From Candidatus Onthomonas avicola (lineage in GTDB: Bacteria > Bacillota > Clostridia > Oscillospirales > Oscillospiraceae): a DNA stretch of 49,210 nt. Under the pieces are notes generated by a model that did not search any database, was not told where the DNA came from, and saw only the letters and a list, made by a program, of their open reading frames with translations. Shown one piece after another: positions 16,801 to 23,962 of the stretch (position 1 is its first letter; each line of letters opens with the position of its first letter). The position numbers and the translations under genes were made by a program. The stretch spans positions 1 to 49,210 of the forward strand of contig DVJB01000067.1 in NCBI GenBank assembly GCA_018710845.1, in the 5' to 3' direction.

Positions 16801-16859
16801 AGTACCGCCTCCCGGCCAGTGTGCCGCGCCGGTTCTGCTTCTCCCTGCGCGGGCTGTGA
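13854..16859 (+). CDS. lacZ: Beta-galactosidase, GH2 LacZ type
   Basis: 1001 residues, the normal length for LacZ. Domains in order: sugar-binding jelly roll (about 10-210), immunoglobulin-like domain (about 215-320), TIM barrel (about 325-610), a second Ig-like domain, and the beta-galactosidase small-chain domain (about 720-1000). The acid/base residue is Glu454 in WSCGNES and the nucleophile is Glu521 in CCEYSHAMGNS. There is no signal peptide, so it is cytoplasmic and acts on imported lactose or beta-galactosides. It is translationally coupled to the upstream solute-binding protein. The released galactose can enter the GalK-GalT route encoded next. Confidence 0.95.
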   Translation: MNKTDVDVPWRTPGFFAEGCLPPYSGHTCYPDRAAARRGRESNPLRCSLNGVWRFHYARNPAQAVPGFWTEEFDCGGWEYIRVPGHIQLQGHGRPQYVNVQYPWDGWEAVPRGRAPERENPVGSYVRTFRLPKEMEGMRVCISFQGVESAFALWLNGRYVGCAADSFAAHDFELTEHLRPGENRLAVRVWQWNPGSWLEDQDFFRFSGIYRDVYLYACPAVHLRDLALRPALSDDFGTGTLGVRCALEGGPWRVEAVLSRRGEELHRETFSGDGAELSFSWQVERPDLWSAEAPNLYDLELTLSDAAGRVTEYVPETLGFRRFELRDGLMRLNGKRIVFCGANRHDFTCDRGRAVTEREIERDLITMKRNNINAVRTSHYTNSQVLYGLCDRLGLYVLAENNLESHGTWSLPESGPALPGDDETWLPLLLDRVERTYHREKNHPSILIWSCGNESFGGRVIWEMSQRFRALDDSRLVHYEGIFHDRRYPDTSDMESQMYPSVAAIRTFLRERPEKPFLCCEYSHAMGNSCGGMHHYTRLAEEEPRYQGGFLWDFIDQTLRTRDPFGRETLAYGGDFGERPTDGNFSGNGLCFGDGSESPKMQEVKYNYQPIRITVTGDRAEVWNKQLFTGTEVYDARLTVARDGAEIARVDLDPISVPPLGRAEIALPLPDCSEPGEWAATLSFHLRQDTAWAPRGHEVAFGQGVWRVDAPAQPLPAGTLEVVEGDFNLGVRGEGFDCLFRRVTGELISYRWAGRELLREPPRPNFWRAPTDNDRGYRFGQQLGAWKLASEYAAAEDSCRVERGADWVRVAGTYRLPGVEAECAFSYTVLADGTVRVALDWPGKEGLPPMPEFGMLLQTDADFSQLDWYGRGPAECYCDRDQGARLGIWHSTVTGEVTPYPRPQECGSRTGVRWMSVTDRRGHGLRLEGEGMECSALPYTPAQLEPAAHHWELPPVFQTVLRPAAARMGVGGDDSWGAWPLEEYRLPASVPRRFCFSLRGL

Positions 16860-16909
16860 GATGCCCGGGCTGGTGACAAAATGACGGGGTTTCCCGCACA
16901 AAACGGCGG

Positions 16910-16979
16910 TTGAAGTGCCGTGGGGTACGTGTTATCATGAAGCAAAGCGCCGCCGGGCGGAACCCTGCCGCCCGGCGGC
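16910..16979 (+). promoter_or_regulatory. galK promoter with 5' leader hairpin
   Basis: TTGAAG (16910-16915), 17 bp, TATCAT (16933-16938). The predicted start is near 16945. From 16949 a perfect 12-bp stem GCCGCCGGGCGG/CCGCCCGGCGGC ends at 16979, with loop AACCCTG, followed by seven A rather than T. It is therefore a structured 5' leader, not a terminator. Confidence 0.75.
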
Positions 16980-17027
16980 AAAAAAACGATTTTGCAAAAT
17001 AATAATTTTAAAAATGAGGTGAGACCA

Positions 17028-18323
17028 GTGTTGACCATTCGGGAACTGAAGGAACGGCTGGCCGGCGATTTCTACCGGCCGCTGCTGGCCAAAACATACT
17101 GCAAGGCGGCCGACCAGCTCGCTGCTGAGACCGGGCGTATCCAAGGCGTGGTCTCCGGCTATCAGCGGGTTTTTGCGCGCGGCGAGGAGGCGGAGGTCTG
17201 TGTCTGCACCGCCGCCGGCCGCACTGAGGTGGGCGGCAACCACACGGACCACCAGCGCGGCAAGGTGCTCGCCGCCAGCGTCAACCGCGACGCGGTGGCC
17301 TGCGCGGGGCGCAATGACCTCGGCTTGATCCGCATCTATTCCGAGGGCTACGGCCTGGTCACGGTGGACACCGCGGCACTCGCCAAGGTCCCAGAGGAGG
17401 AGAACACCACCATCTCCCTCGTGCGCGGCATTGCCGCACGCATCACGGCAATGGGCTACCCGGTCGCCGGGTTTGACGCCTATCTGCGCTCCGATGTGCC
17501 GGGCGGCTCCGGCCTGTCCTCCTCCGCCTGCTATGAGGTGCTCGTCGGTGTGATGATAAACCATCTGTTCTGCTCCGACGCGCTCACCCTCACCCAGATC
17601 GCCCAGATCGGCCAGTATGCCGAGAACGTCTATTTCGGCAAACCCTCCGGTCTGATGGACCAGATGGCCTGCGCCCTTGGCGGCATCGTCGCCATCGACT
17701 TTGCCGACGCGGAGCACCCCGTCTGCCGCCAGGTGGACTTTGACTTCACCCAGGCGGGCCACGCCCTGTGCATCATCGACACCGGTGGCTGCCACGCCGA
17801 CCTGACGCCGGACTACGGCGCGGTGCCGGAGGAGATGCGCGCCGTCGCCGCGGCCCTGGGCGGCGAGGTGCTCAGCGAGGTGGCTGAAGAGGCGCTCTAC
17901 GCGAACCTACCCGCCGTCCGCGCCGCCTGCGGCGACCGGGCGGTGCTGCGCGCGATGCATTACTATGGCGACGTGCGCCGCGTGGAGCAGCAGGTCGCCG
18001 CGCTGGAGGCGGGGGACTTTGACTGCTTCCTCGCCCTGGTGAGCGAGTCGGGACGGTCCTCCTTCTGCTACCTGCAAAACGTGGCCACCTATCGCAACCC
18101 GAAGGAGATGCCGGTCGCCGTCGCGCTGGCGGTGGCCGAGCGGCTGCTGGCGGGCCGTGGCGCGGTGCGCGTGCACGGCGGCGGCTTTGCCGGCACGATC
18201 CAGGCCTATGTCCCGCTGGAGATGGCAGCGCCCTTTACCGCCGGGATGGAGGCCGCCCTCGGCAAGGGGACCTGCCACGAGATGGCGATCCGCCCGGTCG
18301 GCGGCGCCGTGCTGATGGACTGA
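17028..18323 (+). CDS. galK: Galactokinase
   Basis: 431 residues of the GHMP kinase family. It has the galactokinase signature GRTEVGGNHTDH (64-75), ATP-binding PGGSGLSSSA, and the C-terminal GHMP motif VHGGGFAGTIQAYV. It phosphorylates galactose to galactose 1-phosphate, the substrate of GalT encoded 16 bp downstream. I chose GTG 17028 because GAGGTGAG at 17015-17022 precedes it at good spacing. TTG 17031 is possible. An in-frame TTG at 16992 has no ribosome site. It has its own promoter. Confidence 0.93.
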   Translation: MLTIRELKERLAGDFYRPLLAKTYCKAADQLAAETGRIQGVVSGYQRVFARGEEAEVCVCTAAGRTEVGGNHTDHQRGKVLAASVNRDAVACAGRNDLGLIRIYSEGYGLVTVDTAALAKVPEEENTTISLVRGIAARITAMGYPVAGFDAYLRSDVPGGSGLSSSACYEVLVGVMINHLFCSDALTLTQIAQIGQYAENVYFGKPSGLMDQMACALGGIVAIDFADAEHPVCRQVDFDFTQAGHALCIIDTGGCHADLTPDYGAVPEEMRAVAAALGGEVLSEVAEEALYANLPAVRAACGDRAVLRAMHYYGDVRRVEQQVAALEAGDFDCFLALVSESGRSSFCYLQNVATYRNPKEMPVAVALAVAERLLAGRGAVRVHGGGFAGTIQAYVPLEMAAPFTAGMEAALGKGTCHEMAIRPVGGAVLMD

Positions 18324-18339
18324 CGGGAGGGAAAAAGAT

Positions 18340-19833
18340 ATGCTGGAAACGCGCATCTCTCAGCTGGTGGAGTACGCCATCCGCCACGGCCTGATCGAGG
18401 AGGGCGACCGCGTCTGGGCCTCCAACCGCCTGCTCGAGGCCCTCGGGCTGGACGGCTTTGACGGCCTGAAGCCGGTAGACGAGCTGCCGGCGCTGCAGGA
18501 GATTCTGGACGACCTCAACCGCTCCGCCTATGAGCGCGGCCTGATCGCGGGGGACACGGCGTCGTTTACCGACCTCTATGACACGGCGCTGATGGGCCTG
18601 CTCACCCCGCGCCCCTCCCAGGTGGCCGCCGCCTTCTGGGCGAAGTATGACCGCTCTCCCCGCGAGGCGACGGACTGGTACTATGCCCTCTCCGGCGACA
18701 CGAACTACATCCGCCGCGACCGCATCGCCAAGGACGTGAAATGGCTCTCCGAGACGGACTACGGCACGCTGGATATCACGATCAACCTCTCCAAGCCGGA
18801 GAAGGACCCGCGCGCCATCGCGGCTGCGGGCAAGGCGAAGGCGTCCGGCTACCCCAAGTGCCTGCTCTGCGTGGAGAATGAGGGTTACGCCGGCCGGATG
18901 GACCACCCCGCCCGGCAGAACCACCGCGTCATCCCCCTCACCCTCGCCGGGGAGGCATACTGCCTGCAATACTCCCCCTATGTCTATTACAACGAGCACT
19001 GCATCGTCTTCAACCGCCGTCACATCCCGATGGTGATCGACCGGCGCTGCTTTGACCACCTGCTCGAGTTTGTCACCCTCTTTCCGCACTACTTTGTCGG
19101 CTCGAACGCGGACCTGCCCATCGTGGGCGGCAGCGTGCTCAGCCACGACCACTATCAGGGCGGCAATTACACCTTCGCCATGGCCCGCGCCGCGGTGGAG
19201 CGGGAGATCACGATTCCCGGCTTTGAGGGCCTCTCCGCCGGGATTGTGAAGTGGCCGATGTCGGTCATCCGCCTGCGCGGGGGAGACCGGACGCGGATTG
19301 CCGCGTGCAGCGAGCACATTTTGAATGTCTGGCGGGGGTACTCCGACCCGGCGGCGGACATCCTCGCCGAGACGGACGCGCCGCACAACACGATCACCCC
19401 CATCTGCCGCAGAAGGGGGGAGGACTACGAGATGGACCTCGTCCTGCGCAACAACCGCACGACGGAGGAGTACCCGCTCGGCATCTTTCATCCCCACGCG
19501 GAGAAGCACCATATCAAGAAGGAGAACATCGGTCTGATCGAGGTGATGGGCCTGGCCGTCCTCCCCGCCCGGCTGAAGGCGGAGCTGGCGGCGCTGGAGG
19601 AGGGCATCCTCTCCGGGGCCGACCTGGATGCCGACCCCCGCACCGCGCCGCACGCCGCCTGGGTGCGCGAGATGGTGCTCCCGGCCCATCCCGAGCTGAA
19701 CGCGGCCAACTGCGCGGACATTCTCCGCCAGGAGACCGGACGCGTCTTTGCCGGCGTGCTGGAGGACGCGGGCGTCTATAAGCGCGACGCGGCGGGGCAG
19801 GCTGCCTTCCTGCGCTTTGTGGACGCGCTGTGA
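18340..19833 (+). CDS. galT: UDP-glucose-hexose-1-phosphate uridylyltransferase (Firmicutes type)
   Basis: 497 residues, the length of the Firmicutes GalT family (not the shorter HIT-type GalT of E. coli). The active-site stretch GGSVLSHDHYQGGNY carries the histidines. YPKCLLCVENEGYAGRMDHPARQNHR and HAEKHHIKKENIG are also characteristic of the family. It converts galactose 1-phosphate and UDP-glucose to UDP-galactose and glucose 1-phosphate. No galE lies in the window. GGGAGGG precedes the ATG. A strong terminator follows. Confidence 0.95.
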   Translation: MLETRISQLVEYAIRHGLIEEGDRVWASNRLLEALGLDGFDGLKPVDELPALQEILDDLNRSAYERGLIAGDTASFTDLYDTALMGLLTPRPSQVAAAFWAKYDRSPREATDWYYALSGDTNYIRRDRIAKDVKWLSETDYGTLDITINLSKPEKDPRAIAAAGKAKASGYPKCLLCVENEGYAGRMDHPARQNHRVIPLTLAGEAYCLQYSPYVYYNEHCIVFNRRHIPMVIDRRCFDHLLEFVTLFPHYFVGSNADLPIVGGSVLSHDHYQGGNYTFAMARAAVEREITIPGFEGLSAGIVKWPMSVIRLRGGDRTRIAACSEHILNVWRGYSDPAADILAETDAPHNTITPICRRRGEDYEMDLVLRNNRTTEEYPLGIFHPHAEKHHIKKENIGLIEVMGLAVLPARLKAELAALEEGILSGADLDADPRTAPHAAWVREMVLPAHPELNAANCADILRQETGRVFAGVLEDAGVYKRDAAGQAAFLRFVDAL

Positions 19834-19865
19834 CCAGGGCGCGGCGAGCCAAGCGAGATTTTTCT

Positions 19866-19907
19866 GCCGGCCGGACGAGCGTTTCCTCGCCCGGCCGGCG
19901 CTTTTTT
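19866..19907 (+). terminator. Terminator of galK-galT
   Basis: GCCGGCCGG plus ACGAG pairs with CTCG plus CCCGGCCGGC around a short loop and is followed by six T (19902-19907), a typical intrinsic terminator. Confidence 0.85.
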
Positions 19908-19927
19908 GCAAAATGCGCCGCGCGCAA

Positions 19928-20005
19928 TTGCAAAAAGGGGAGGACTGTGCTAAACTAATAAATCGACGCCCCCTGCCGCGACATTACCGCCGGGATGGCG
20001 TCGAT
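19928..20005 (+). promoter_or_regulatory. nfnAB promoter with 5' leader stem
   Basis: TTGCAA (19928-19933), 17 bp, TAAACT (19951-19956). At the predicted start, ATCGACGCC (19962-19970) pairs perfectly with GGCGTCGAT (19997-20005) around a 26-nt GC-rich loop. The pair CTGACAAA occurs twice just after it. I see no Rex palindrome. Confidence 0.7.
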
Positions 20006-20046
20006 ACCTGACAAATTCTGACAAACGAGTGCGGAGGGGACGTAAC

Positions 20047-20901
20047 GTGTACAAAATCGTGCAAAAGAAAATGCTCAATCCCACCATCTGCCTGCTGGAA
20101 ATCGAGGCGCCCTTTGTGGCGCGCAAAGCCCAGCCGGGGCAGTTCATCATCCTGCGCATTGACGAGAAGGGAGAGCGCCTTCCGCTCACCATCGGCGGCT
20201 TTGACCGCGAGCGCGGCACGGTGACCATTATCTTCCAGCTCGTCGGCCTGACCACCCGCGCCCTGGCCAAGCTGGAGGAGGGGGACGCCCTGCTCGACTT
20301 CGTCGGCCCGCTCGGCCAGCCGACCGAGATGGAGGGCCTGCGCTCCGCCTGTGTGATCGGCGGCGGCCTGGGCACCGCCATCGCCTATCCGGTGGCCAAG
20401 GGCCTGCATGACGCCGGCGTGGAGACTGACGTGATCGTTGGCTTCCGCAACAAGGATCTGGTCATCCTGGAAGACGAGTTCCGCGGCGCGTGCGATCACT
20501 TTTATCTCATGACGGACGACGGCTCCTATGGAGAAAAGGGCTTTACCACCGCCAAGGAGCAGGAGCTGCTCGCCGCAGGCAAGCGTTACGATGTCATCAT
20601 CGCCATCGGCCCGGTGCCCATGATGAAGTTTGTCGTCAAGACCGCCGAGCCCTTTGGCGTGCCCTGCCGCGTCTCGCTCAACCCGATCATGATTGACGGC
20701 ACCGGCATGTGCGGTGGCTGCCGCGTGAGCGTGGGCGGCAAGATGAAGTTCGCCTGCGTGGACGGCCCGGAGTTTGACGGCTATCAGGTGGACTTCGACG
20801 AGCTGATGAACCGCAATGCCACCTACCGCGATCAGGAGGCCACGGCGGAGCGGGACCATATGTGCCGCTTTGACCAGATGGCCCACACGCTGATTCGCTG
20901 A
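20047..20901 (+). CDS. nfnA: NfnA: ferredoxin-NADP reductase-like small subunit
   Basis: 284 residues. An FAD-binding ferredoxin-reductase domain (about 1-95, with RLPLTIGGFD) is followed by an NAD(P)-binding domain starting VIGGGLGTAIAYPVAKG and a C-terminal [2Fe-2S] motif. Ligands visible are Asp217, Cys222, Cys225 and Cys237 (MIDGTGMCGGC, then FACVDGP), matching the Asp/Cys3 cluster known in NfnA. With NfnB it forms the flavin-based electron-bifurcating NADH-dependent ferredoxin:NADP oxidoreductase. GTG 20047 is preferred because GGAGGGG lies seven bases upstream. The SudB or dihydroorotate-reductase-like reading is less likely given the partner gene. Confidence 0.88.
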   Translation: MYKIVQKKMLNPTICLLEIEAPFVARKAQPGQFIILRIDEKGERLPLTIGGFDRERGTVTIIFQLVGLTTRALAKLEEGDALLDFVGPLGQPTEMEGLRSACVIGGGLGTAIAYPVAKGLHDAGVETDVIVGFRNKDLVILEDEFRGACDHFYLMTDDGSYGEKGFTTAKEQELLAAGKRYDVIIAIGPVPMMKFVVKTAEPFGVPCRVSLNPIMIDGTGMCGGCRVSVGGKMKFACVDGPEFDGYQVDFDELMNRNATYRDQEATAERDHMCRFDQMAHTLIR

Positions 20902-20914
20902 GGAGGGAGCTAGT

Positions 20915-22315
20915 ATGACAAAACGGAATATGACCCCGGTCAAGACCCCGATGCCCAACCAGGACCCCCAGGTCCGCAGCCGCAACTTTGAGGAGGTCGC
21001 GCTGGGCTACACCGAGGAGATGGCCCGCCAGGAGGCGGCGCGCTGCCTCGACTGCAAGAACCACCCCTGTGTCTCCGGCTGCCCGGTGAACGTGCGCATC
21101 CCGGAATTTATCGCCAAGGTGGCCGAGGGCGACTACGAGGCCGCCTGGCAGATCATCACCGACACCAACGCCCTGCCCGCCATTTCCGGCCGTGTCTGCC
21201 CGCAGGAGAGCCAGTGCGAGGCCAAGTGCGTGCGCGGCATCAAGGGCGAGCCGGTGGGCATCGGCCGCCTGGAGCGCTTTGTCGCCGACTGGCACCGTAC
21301 CCACAGCCAGGATCACGTGCAGCGCCCCGCCTCCAACGGACACCGCGTGGCGGTGGTGGGCTCCGGTCCCTCCAGCCTGACCTGCGCGAGCGACCTGGCC
21401 AAGCTGGGCTACGAGGTCACCATCTTTGAGGCGTTCCACACCGCCGGCGGCGTGCTGGTCTATGGCATCCCCGAGTTCCGCCTGCCCAAGGCCATCGTGC
21501 AGGGCGAGGTGGACCGCCTGCGGGAGCTGGGCGTGGAAGTGATGACGGACATGGTCATCGGCAAAGTGCTCTCCATCGACGAGCTGCTGGGCGAGATGGG
21601 CTATGAGGCGGTCTTCATCGGCACCGGCGCCGGACTGCCCCGCTTTATGAATATCCCCGGTGAGGGCCTGGCGGGCGTGTGCTCCGCCAACGAGTACCTC
21701 ACCCGCATCAACCTGATGAAGGCCTATCTGGACGATTACGACACCCCGGTGCTCAAGAGCCGCGCAGTCGCCGTCGTCGGCGGCGGCAACGTGGCGATGG
21801 ACGCCTGCCGCTGCGCGCAGCGCCTGGGCGCGGAGAAGGTCTACATCGTCTACCGCCGCTCCCGCGAGGAGATGCCCGCCCGGAATGAGGAGATCGAACA
21901 CGCCGAGGAGGAGGGCATCGAGTTCAAGCTCCTCTGCAACCCGGTAGAGGTGCTGGGCGACGAGCACGGCCATGTCTCCGGCCTCAAGTGCATCCGCATG
22001 GAGCTGGGCGAGCCGGACGAGTCCGGTCGCCGCCGCCCGGTGGAGGTCCCGGGCAGCGAGTTTGTACTCGATGTGGACACCGTCATTATGGCCCTCGGCA
22101 CCTCGCCCAATCCGCTCATCCGCTCCACGACCCCCGGCCTGGAGGCCAACCGCCGCGGCTGCCTCGTGGTGGGAGAGGACGACGTGTCCACTACGCGCGA
22201 GGGCGTCTTTGCCGGCGGCGACGCGGTCACCGGCGCGGCGACCGTCATCCTCGCCATGGGCGCCGGCAAGAAGGCCGCCGCCGCAATCGACCAGTACATC
22301 CGGAGTAAGGCGTAA
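20915..22315 (+). CDS. nfnB: NfnB: bifurcating transhydrogenase large subunit (GltA-like)
   Basis: 466 residues of the glutamate synthase small-chain-like family. The N-terminal iron-sulfur domain has Cys44, Cys47, Cys52 and Cys56 (CLDCKNHPCVSGC) and Cys95, Cys101 and Cys105 (CPQESQCEAKC). A dinucleotide fold AVVGSGPSSLTCASDLAKLG binds FAD and a second fold AVVGGGNVAMDACRCAQRLG binds NADP(H). It is the bifurcating-flavin subunit of Nfn, oxidising NADPH and passing electrons to ferredoxin and NAD. It follows nfnA by 13 bp with GAGGAGGGAG. A lone GltD-like glutamate synthase subunit is unlikely because no large glutamate synthase gene is present. Confidence 0.9.
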   Translation: MTKRNMTPVKTPMPNQDPQVRSRNFEEVALGYTEEMARQEAARCLDCKNHPCVSGCPVNVRIPEFIAKVAEGDYEAAWQIITDTNALPAISGRVCPQESQCEAKCVRGIKGEPVGIGRLERFVADWHRTHSQDHVQRPASNGHRVAVVGSGPSSLTCASDLAKLGYEVTIFEAFHTAGGVLVYGIPEFRLPKAIVQGEVDRLRELGVEVMTDMVIGKVLSIDELLGEMGYEAVFIGTGAGLPRFMNIPGEGLAGVCSANEYLTRINLMKAYLDDYDTPVLKSRAVAVVGGGNVAMDACRCAQRLGAEKVYIVYRRSREEMPARNEEIEHAEEEGIEFKLLCNPVEVLGDEHGHVSGLKCIRMELGEPDESGRRRPVEVPGSEFVLDVDTVIMALGTSPNPLIRSTTPGLEANRRGCLVVGEDDVSTTREGVFAGGDAVTGAATVILAMGAGKKAAAAIDQYIRSKA

Positions 22316-22335
22316 ACGGTCGTCAGACAAAGAGA

Positions 22336-22373
22336 CGCGGTATCCTGACAGAGCGCAGGATACCGCGTTTTTT
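22336..22373 (+). terminator. Terminator of nfnAB
   Basis: A perfect 12-bp stem CGCGGTATCCTG (22336-22347) and CAGGATACCGCG (22356-22367), followed by six T. It may also help end the leftward fructokinase-DUF1294 transcript, which stops at 22401. Confidence 0.9.
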
Positions 22374-22400
22374 GTAAAAAATCGTGATAGAACGCGCCGT

Positions 22401-22691
22401 TTAGGGCAAAATAAACCGCAGCCAGAGCCAGATGGCCACGTGAATGGCCAACAGGACGGGCACGCCGATCATAAACTTGCCGTGGCGCGTCTTGTGCCGG
22501 AAGACCAGCATCCCGAGCAGCGCGCCTAAACTGCCGCCGAGTACCGCCGTCAGCAGCAGTGACGTTTCGCGAATACGCCAGGAATGCCGTTTGGCCCGGC
22601 GCTTGTCCACGCCGAAGAGGGCGAAGGCCAACAGATTGATGAACACAAGCCAAACGGCCAGCGGGCCCATCAGCCAGGAAATCCACTCCAT
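22401..22691 (-). CDS. DUF1294 small membrane protein
   Basis: 96 residues with hydrophobic segments near 8-25, 44-65 and 72-92. A conserved basic stretch (FGVDKRRAKRHSWRIRE) sits between the first two, as in the DUF1294 family. Function is unknown. The start ATG 22691 is ten bases after the fructokinase stop, with its ribosome site (GAGGTGTGAGGCGAG) across that stop, so it is the second gene of the fructokinase operon. Confidence 0.8.
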   Translation of the reverse strand: MEWISWLMGPLAVWLVFINLLAFALFGVDKRRAKRHSWRIRETSLLLTAVLGGSLGALLGMLVFRHKTRHGKFMIGVPVLLAIHVAIWLWLRFILP

Positions 22692-22701
22692 AATGCTCGC
22701 C

Positions 22702-23652
22702 TCACACCTCCACAGGCGGCTCGACCTCGTCCAGGGTGGGCATACTGGGAATCGCGCCGCTACGGCTGACAGTGATGGAGCCAACTTGATTGGCAAAGGC
22801 CAGAATCGCCTCCACCTTGCGGATGGGAATGGGTGTACTCAGGTCCATCGTGGACAGCTTGGCCAGCACGGCGCCAAAAAAGGCGTCGCCTGCGCCGTTG
22901 GTGTCCACCACCTGACAGGGCACACCGGGCACATGACCGGTCTTGTTGCGGTAGCGGTAAAAGACGCCGTCTGCCCCCAGGGTGACGAGCACCATCAGGA
23001 TACCGTAGTCCGCCAGCTGGGCGGTGCCCTTCTCCAGGTCGTCTGTGCCTGTGAGAAGCCGCAGCTCGCTGCGGCTGATCTTGATGATATCGCACAGGGA
23101 AAACGCCTGCTTGATGCGGTAGATGGCGTCCGCCTCACTCGGCCAGAGGTCGGCCCTATAGTTGGGGTCGAAAGTGATCAGCGTGCCCATCCGGCGCGCC
23201 ATGGCCGCAACGACCAGTACAGCCGACTGCGCCGGCTCACGCGAGAGGGCAACGGAACCAAAATGTAAAATCCGCGGCCGCGTGGCCAGGCCGGTCACCG
23301 CCTCCTCCTGTGTGAGCAGGGAGTCGGCGCCCGGTGAGCGGTAAAAGGAAAACGAGCGCTCGCCCGCCGCGTCCAGCGTAACGACGGCCAGCGTAGTCAG
23401 TTCCGTGGGATCGGTGAGCAAAAAGGTGTCGTCCACGCCGTTTTCCCGCAGGCTGCGGCGCAGCTGCTCGCCAAAACGGTCCGGACCGACCTTGCCGATA
23501 AAGGCGCTGTCCGCTCCCAGACGCGCGGCGGCGACGGCCACATTGGCCGGCGCCCCACCCGGATAGGCCGCAAACTGCGGCACTCCGCCGGAGGTCTGGC
23601 CGGTCTGGGTCAGGTCGATCAGGATCTCGCCGATGGTTGTGATCAGTGCCAT
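22702..23652 (-). CDS. scrK: PfkB-family sugar kinase, probable fructokinase
   Basis: 316 residues. It begins ITTIGEILIDLT and has the N-terminal PfkB motif GGAPANVAVAAARLGADSAFIGKVG and the C-terminal DTNGAGDAFFGAVLAKL with catalytic Asp. These are closest to ScrK/fructokinase, but ribokinase-like sugar specificity cannot be excluded. It phosphorylates a sugar, probably fructose, in the cytoplasm. A LacI-type operator overlaps its early transcribed region, as is usual for sucrose/fructose genes. No sucrose hydrolase or transporter is nearby. AGGAGG precedes the ATG. Confidence 0.88.
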   Translation of the reverse strand: MALITTIGEILIDLTQTGQTSGGVPQFAAYPGGAPANVAVAAARLGADSAFIGKVGPDRFGEQLRRSLRENGVDDTFLLTDPTELTTLAVVTLDAAGERSFSFYRSPGADSLLTQEEAVTGLATRPRILHFGSVALSREPAQSAVLVVAAMARRMGTLITFDPNYRADLWPSEADAIYRIKQAFSLCDIIKISRSELRLLTGTDDLEKGTAQLADYGILMVLVTLGADGVFYRYRNKTGHVPGVPCQVVDTNGAGDAFFGAVLAKLSTMDLSTPIPIRKVEAILAFANQVGSITVSRSGAIPSMPTLDEVEPPVEV

Positions 23653-23733
23653 AGATGCCTCCTTTGTGAGAGCTGGGCGTCACGGGGATCGCCCGCCGGC
23701 ACCGCTGTACAGAATATACAAAGCAAAATACTT

Positions 23734-23788
23734 GGAAACGTTTTCTGTCTGGTAATTTCATTATAACAGTAGAGTTTTAGAAATGCAA
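23734..23788 (-). promoter_or_regulatory. Fructokinase promoter and LacI-type operator
   Basis: Leftward TTGCAT (23788-23783), 17 bp, TATAAT (23765-23760). Just downstream of the predicted start, GAAAACGTTTCC (23745-23734) contains the AAACGTTT palindrome with the central CG typical of LacI/GalR-family operators, placed to block initiation or elongation. No LacI-family gene lies in the window. Confidence 0.75.
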
Positions 23789-23844
23789 CTGATTTTGACA
23801 GAAAAGTTTTTGCCCTTGCCAGGCAAATTCTTCCGCCGGAAGGG

Positions 23845-23942
23845 TTGACAGAGAGATGCCGGCTGTGCTATTATTGGTTAGGCAAAGCTAACACTCCTCC
23901 AAACGAGGAGTTCTCTTTTGGCAGAATGTTAGCCTTGGCTAA
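23845..23942 (+). promoter_or_regulatory. Promoter with two TTAG-N6-CTAA operators before DUF3793-flavodoxin
   Basis: TTGACA (23845-23850), 18 bp, TATTAT (23869-23874). Operator 1, GTTAG-N6-CTAAC (core 23878-23891), covers the predicted start. Operator 2 is the perfect palindrome TTAGCCTTGGCTAA (23929-23942), just before the ribosome site. Between them ACTCCTC (23893-23899) and GAGGAGT (23905-23911) form a small hairpin followed by TCTCTTTT, a weak terminator-like element. Confidence 0.75.
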
Positions 23943-23962
23943 TTATGGAAGGAGGCGGCGAA

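Noticed and set aside
16949-16979. Terminator of lacZ
   Set aside because: The stem is followed by A rather than T and lies downstream of a good promoter for galK, so it is part of the galK leader.
19951-20020. Rex or TTAG-N6-CTAA operator before nfnA
   Set aside because: CTAAACTAA and the CTGACAAA repeats resemble pieces of such sites, but neither a complete Rex palindrome nor the TTAG-N6-CTAA core is present.
20915-22315. GltD subunit of glutamate synthase
   Set aside because: The family is the same, but the adjacent NfnA-type gene and the absence of a large glutamate synthase gene favour the bifurcating transhydrogenase.
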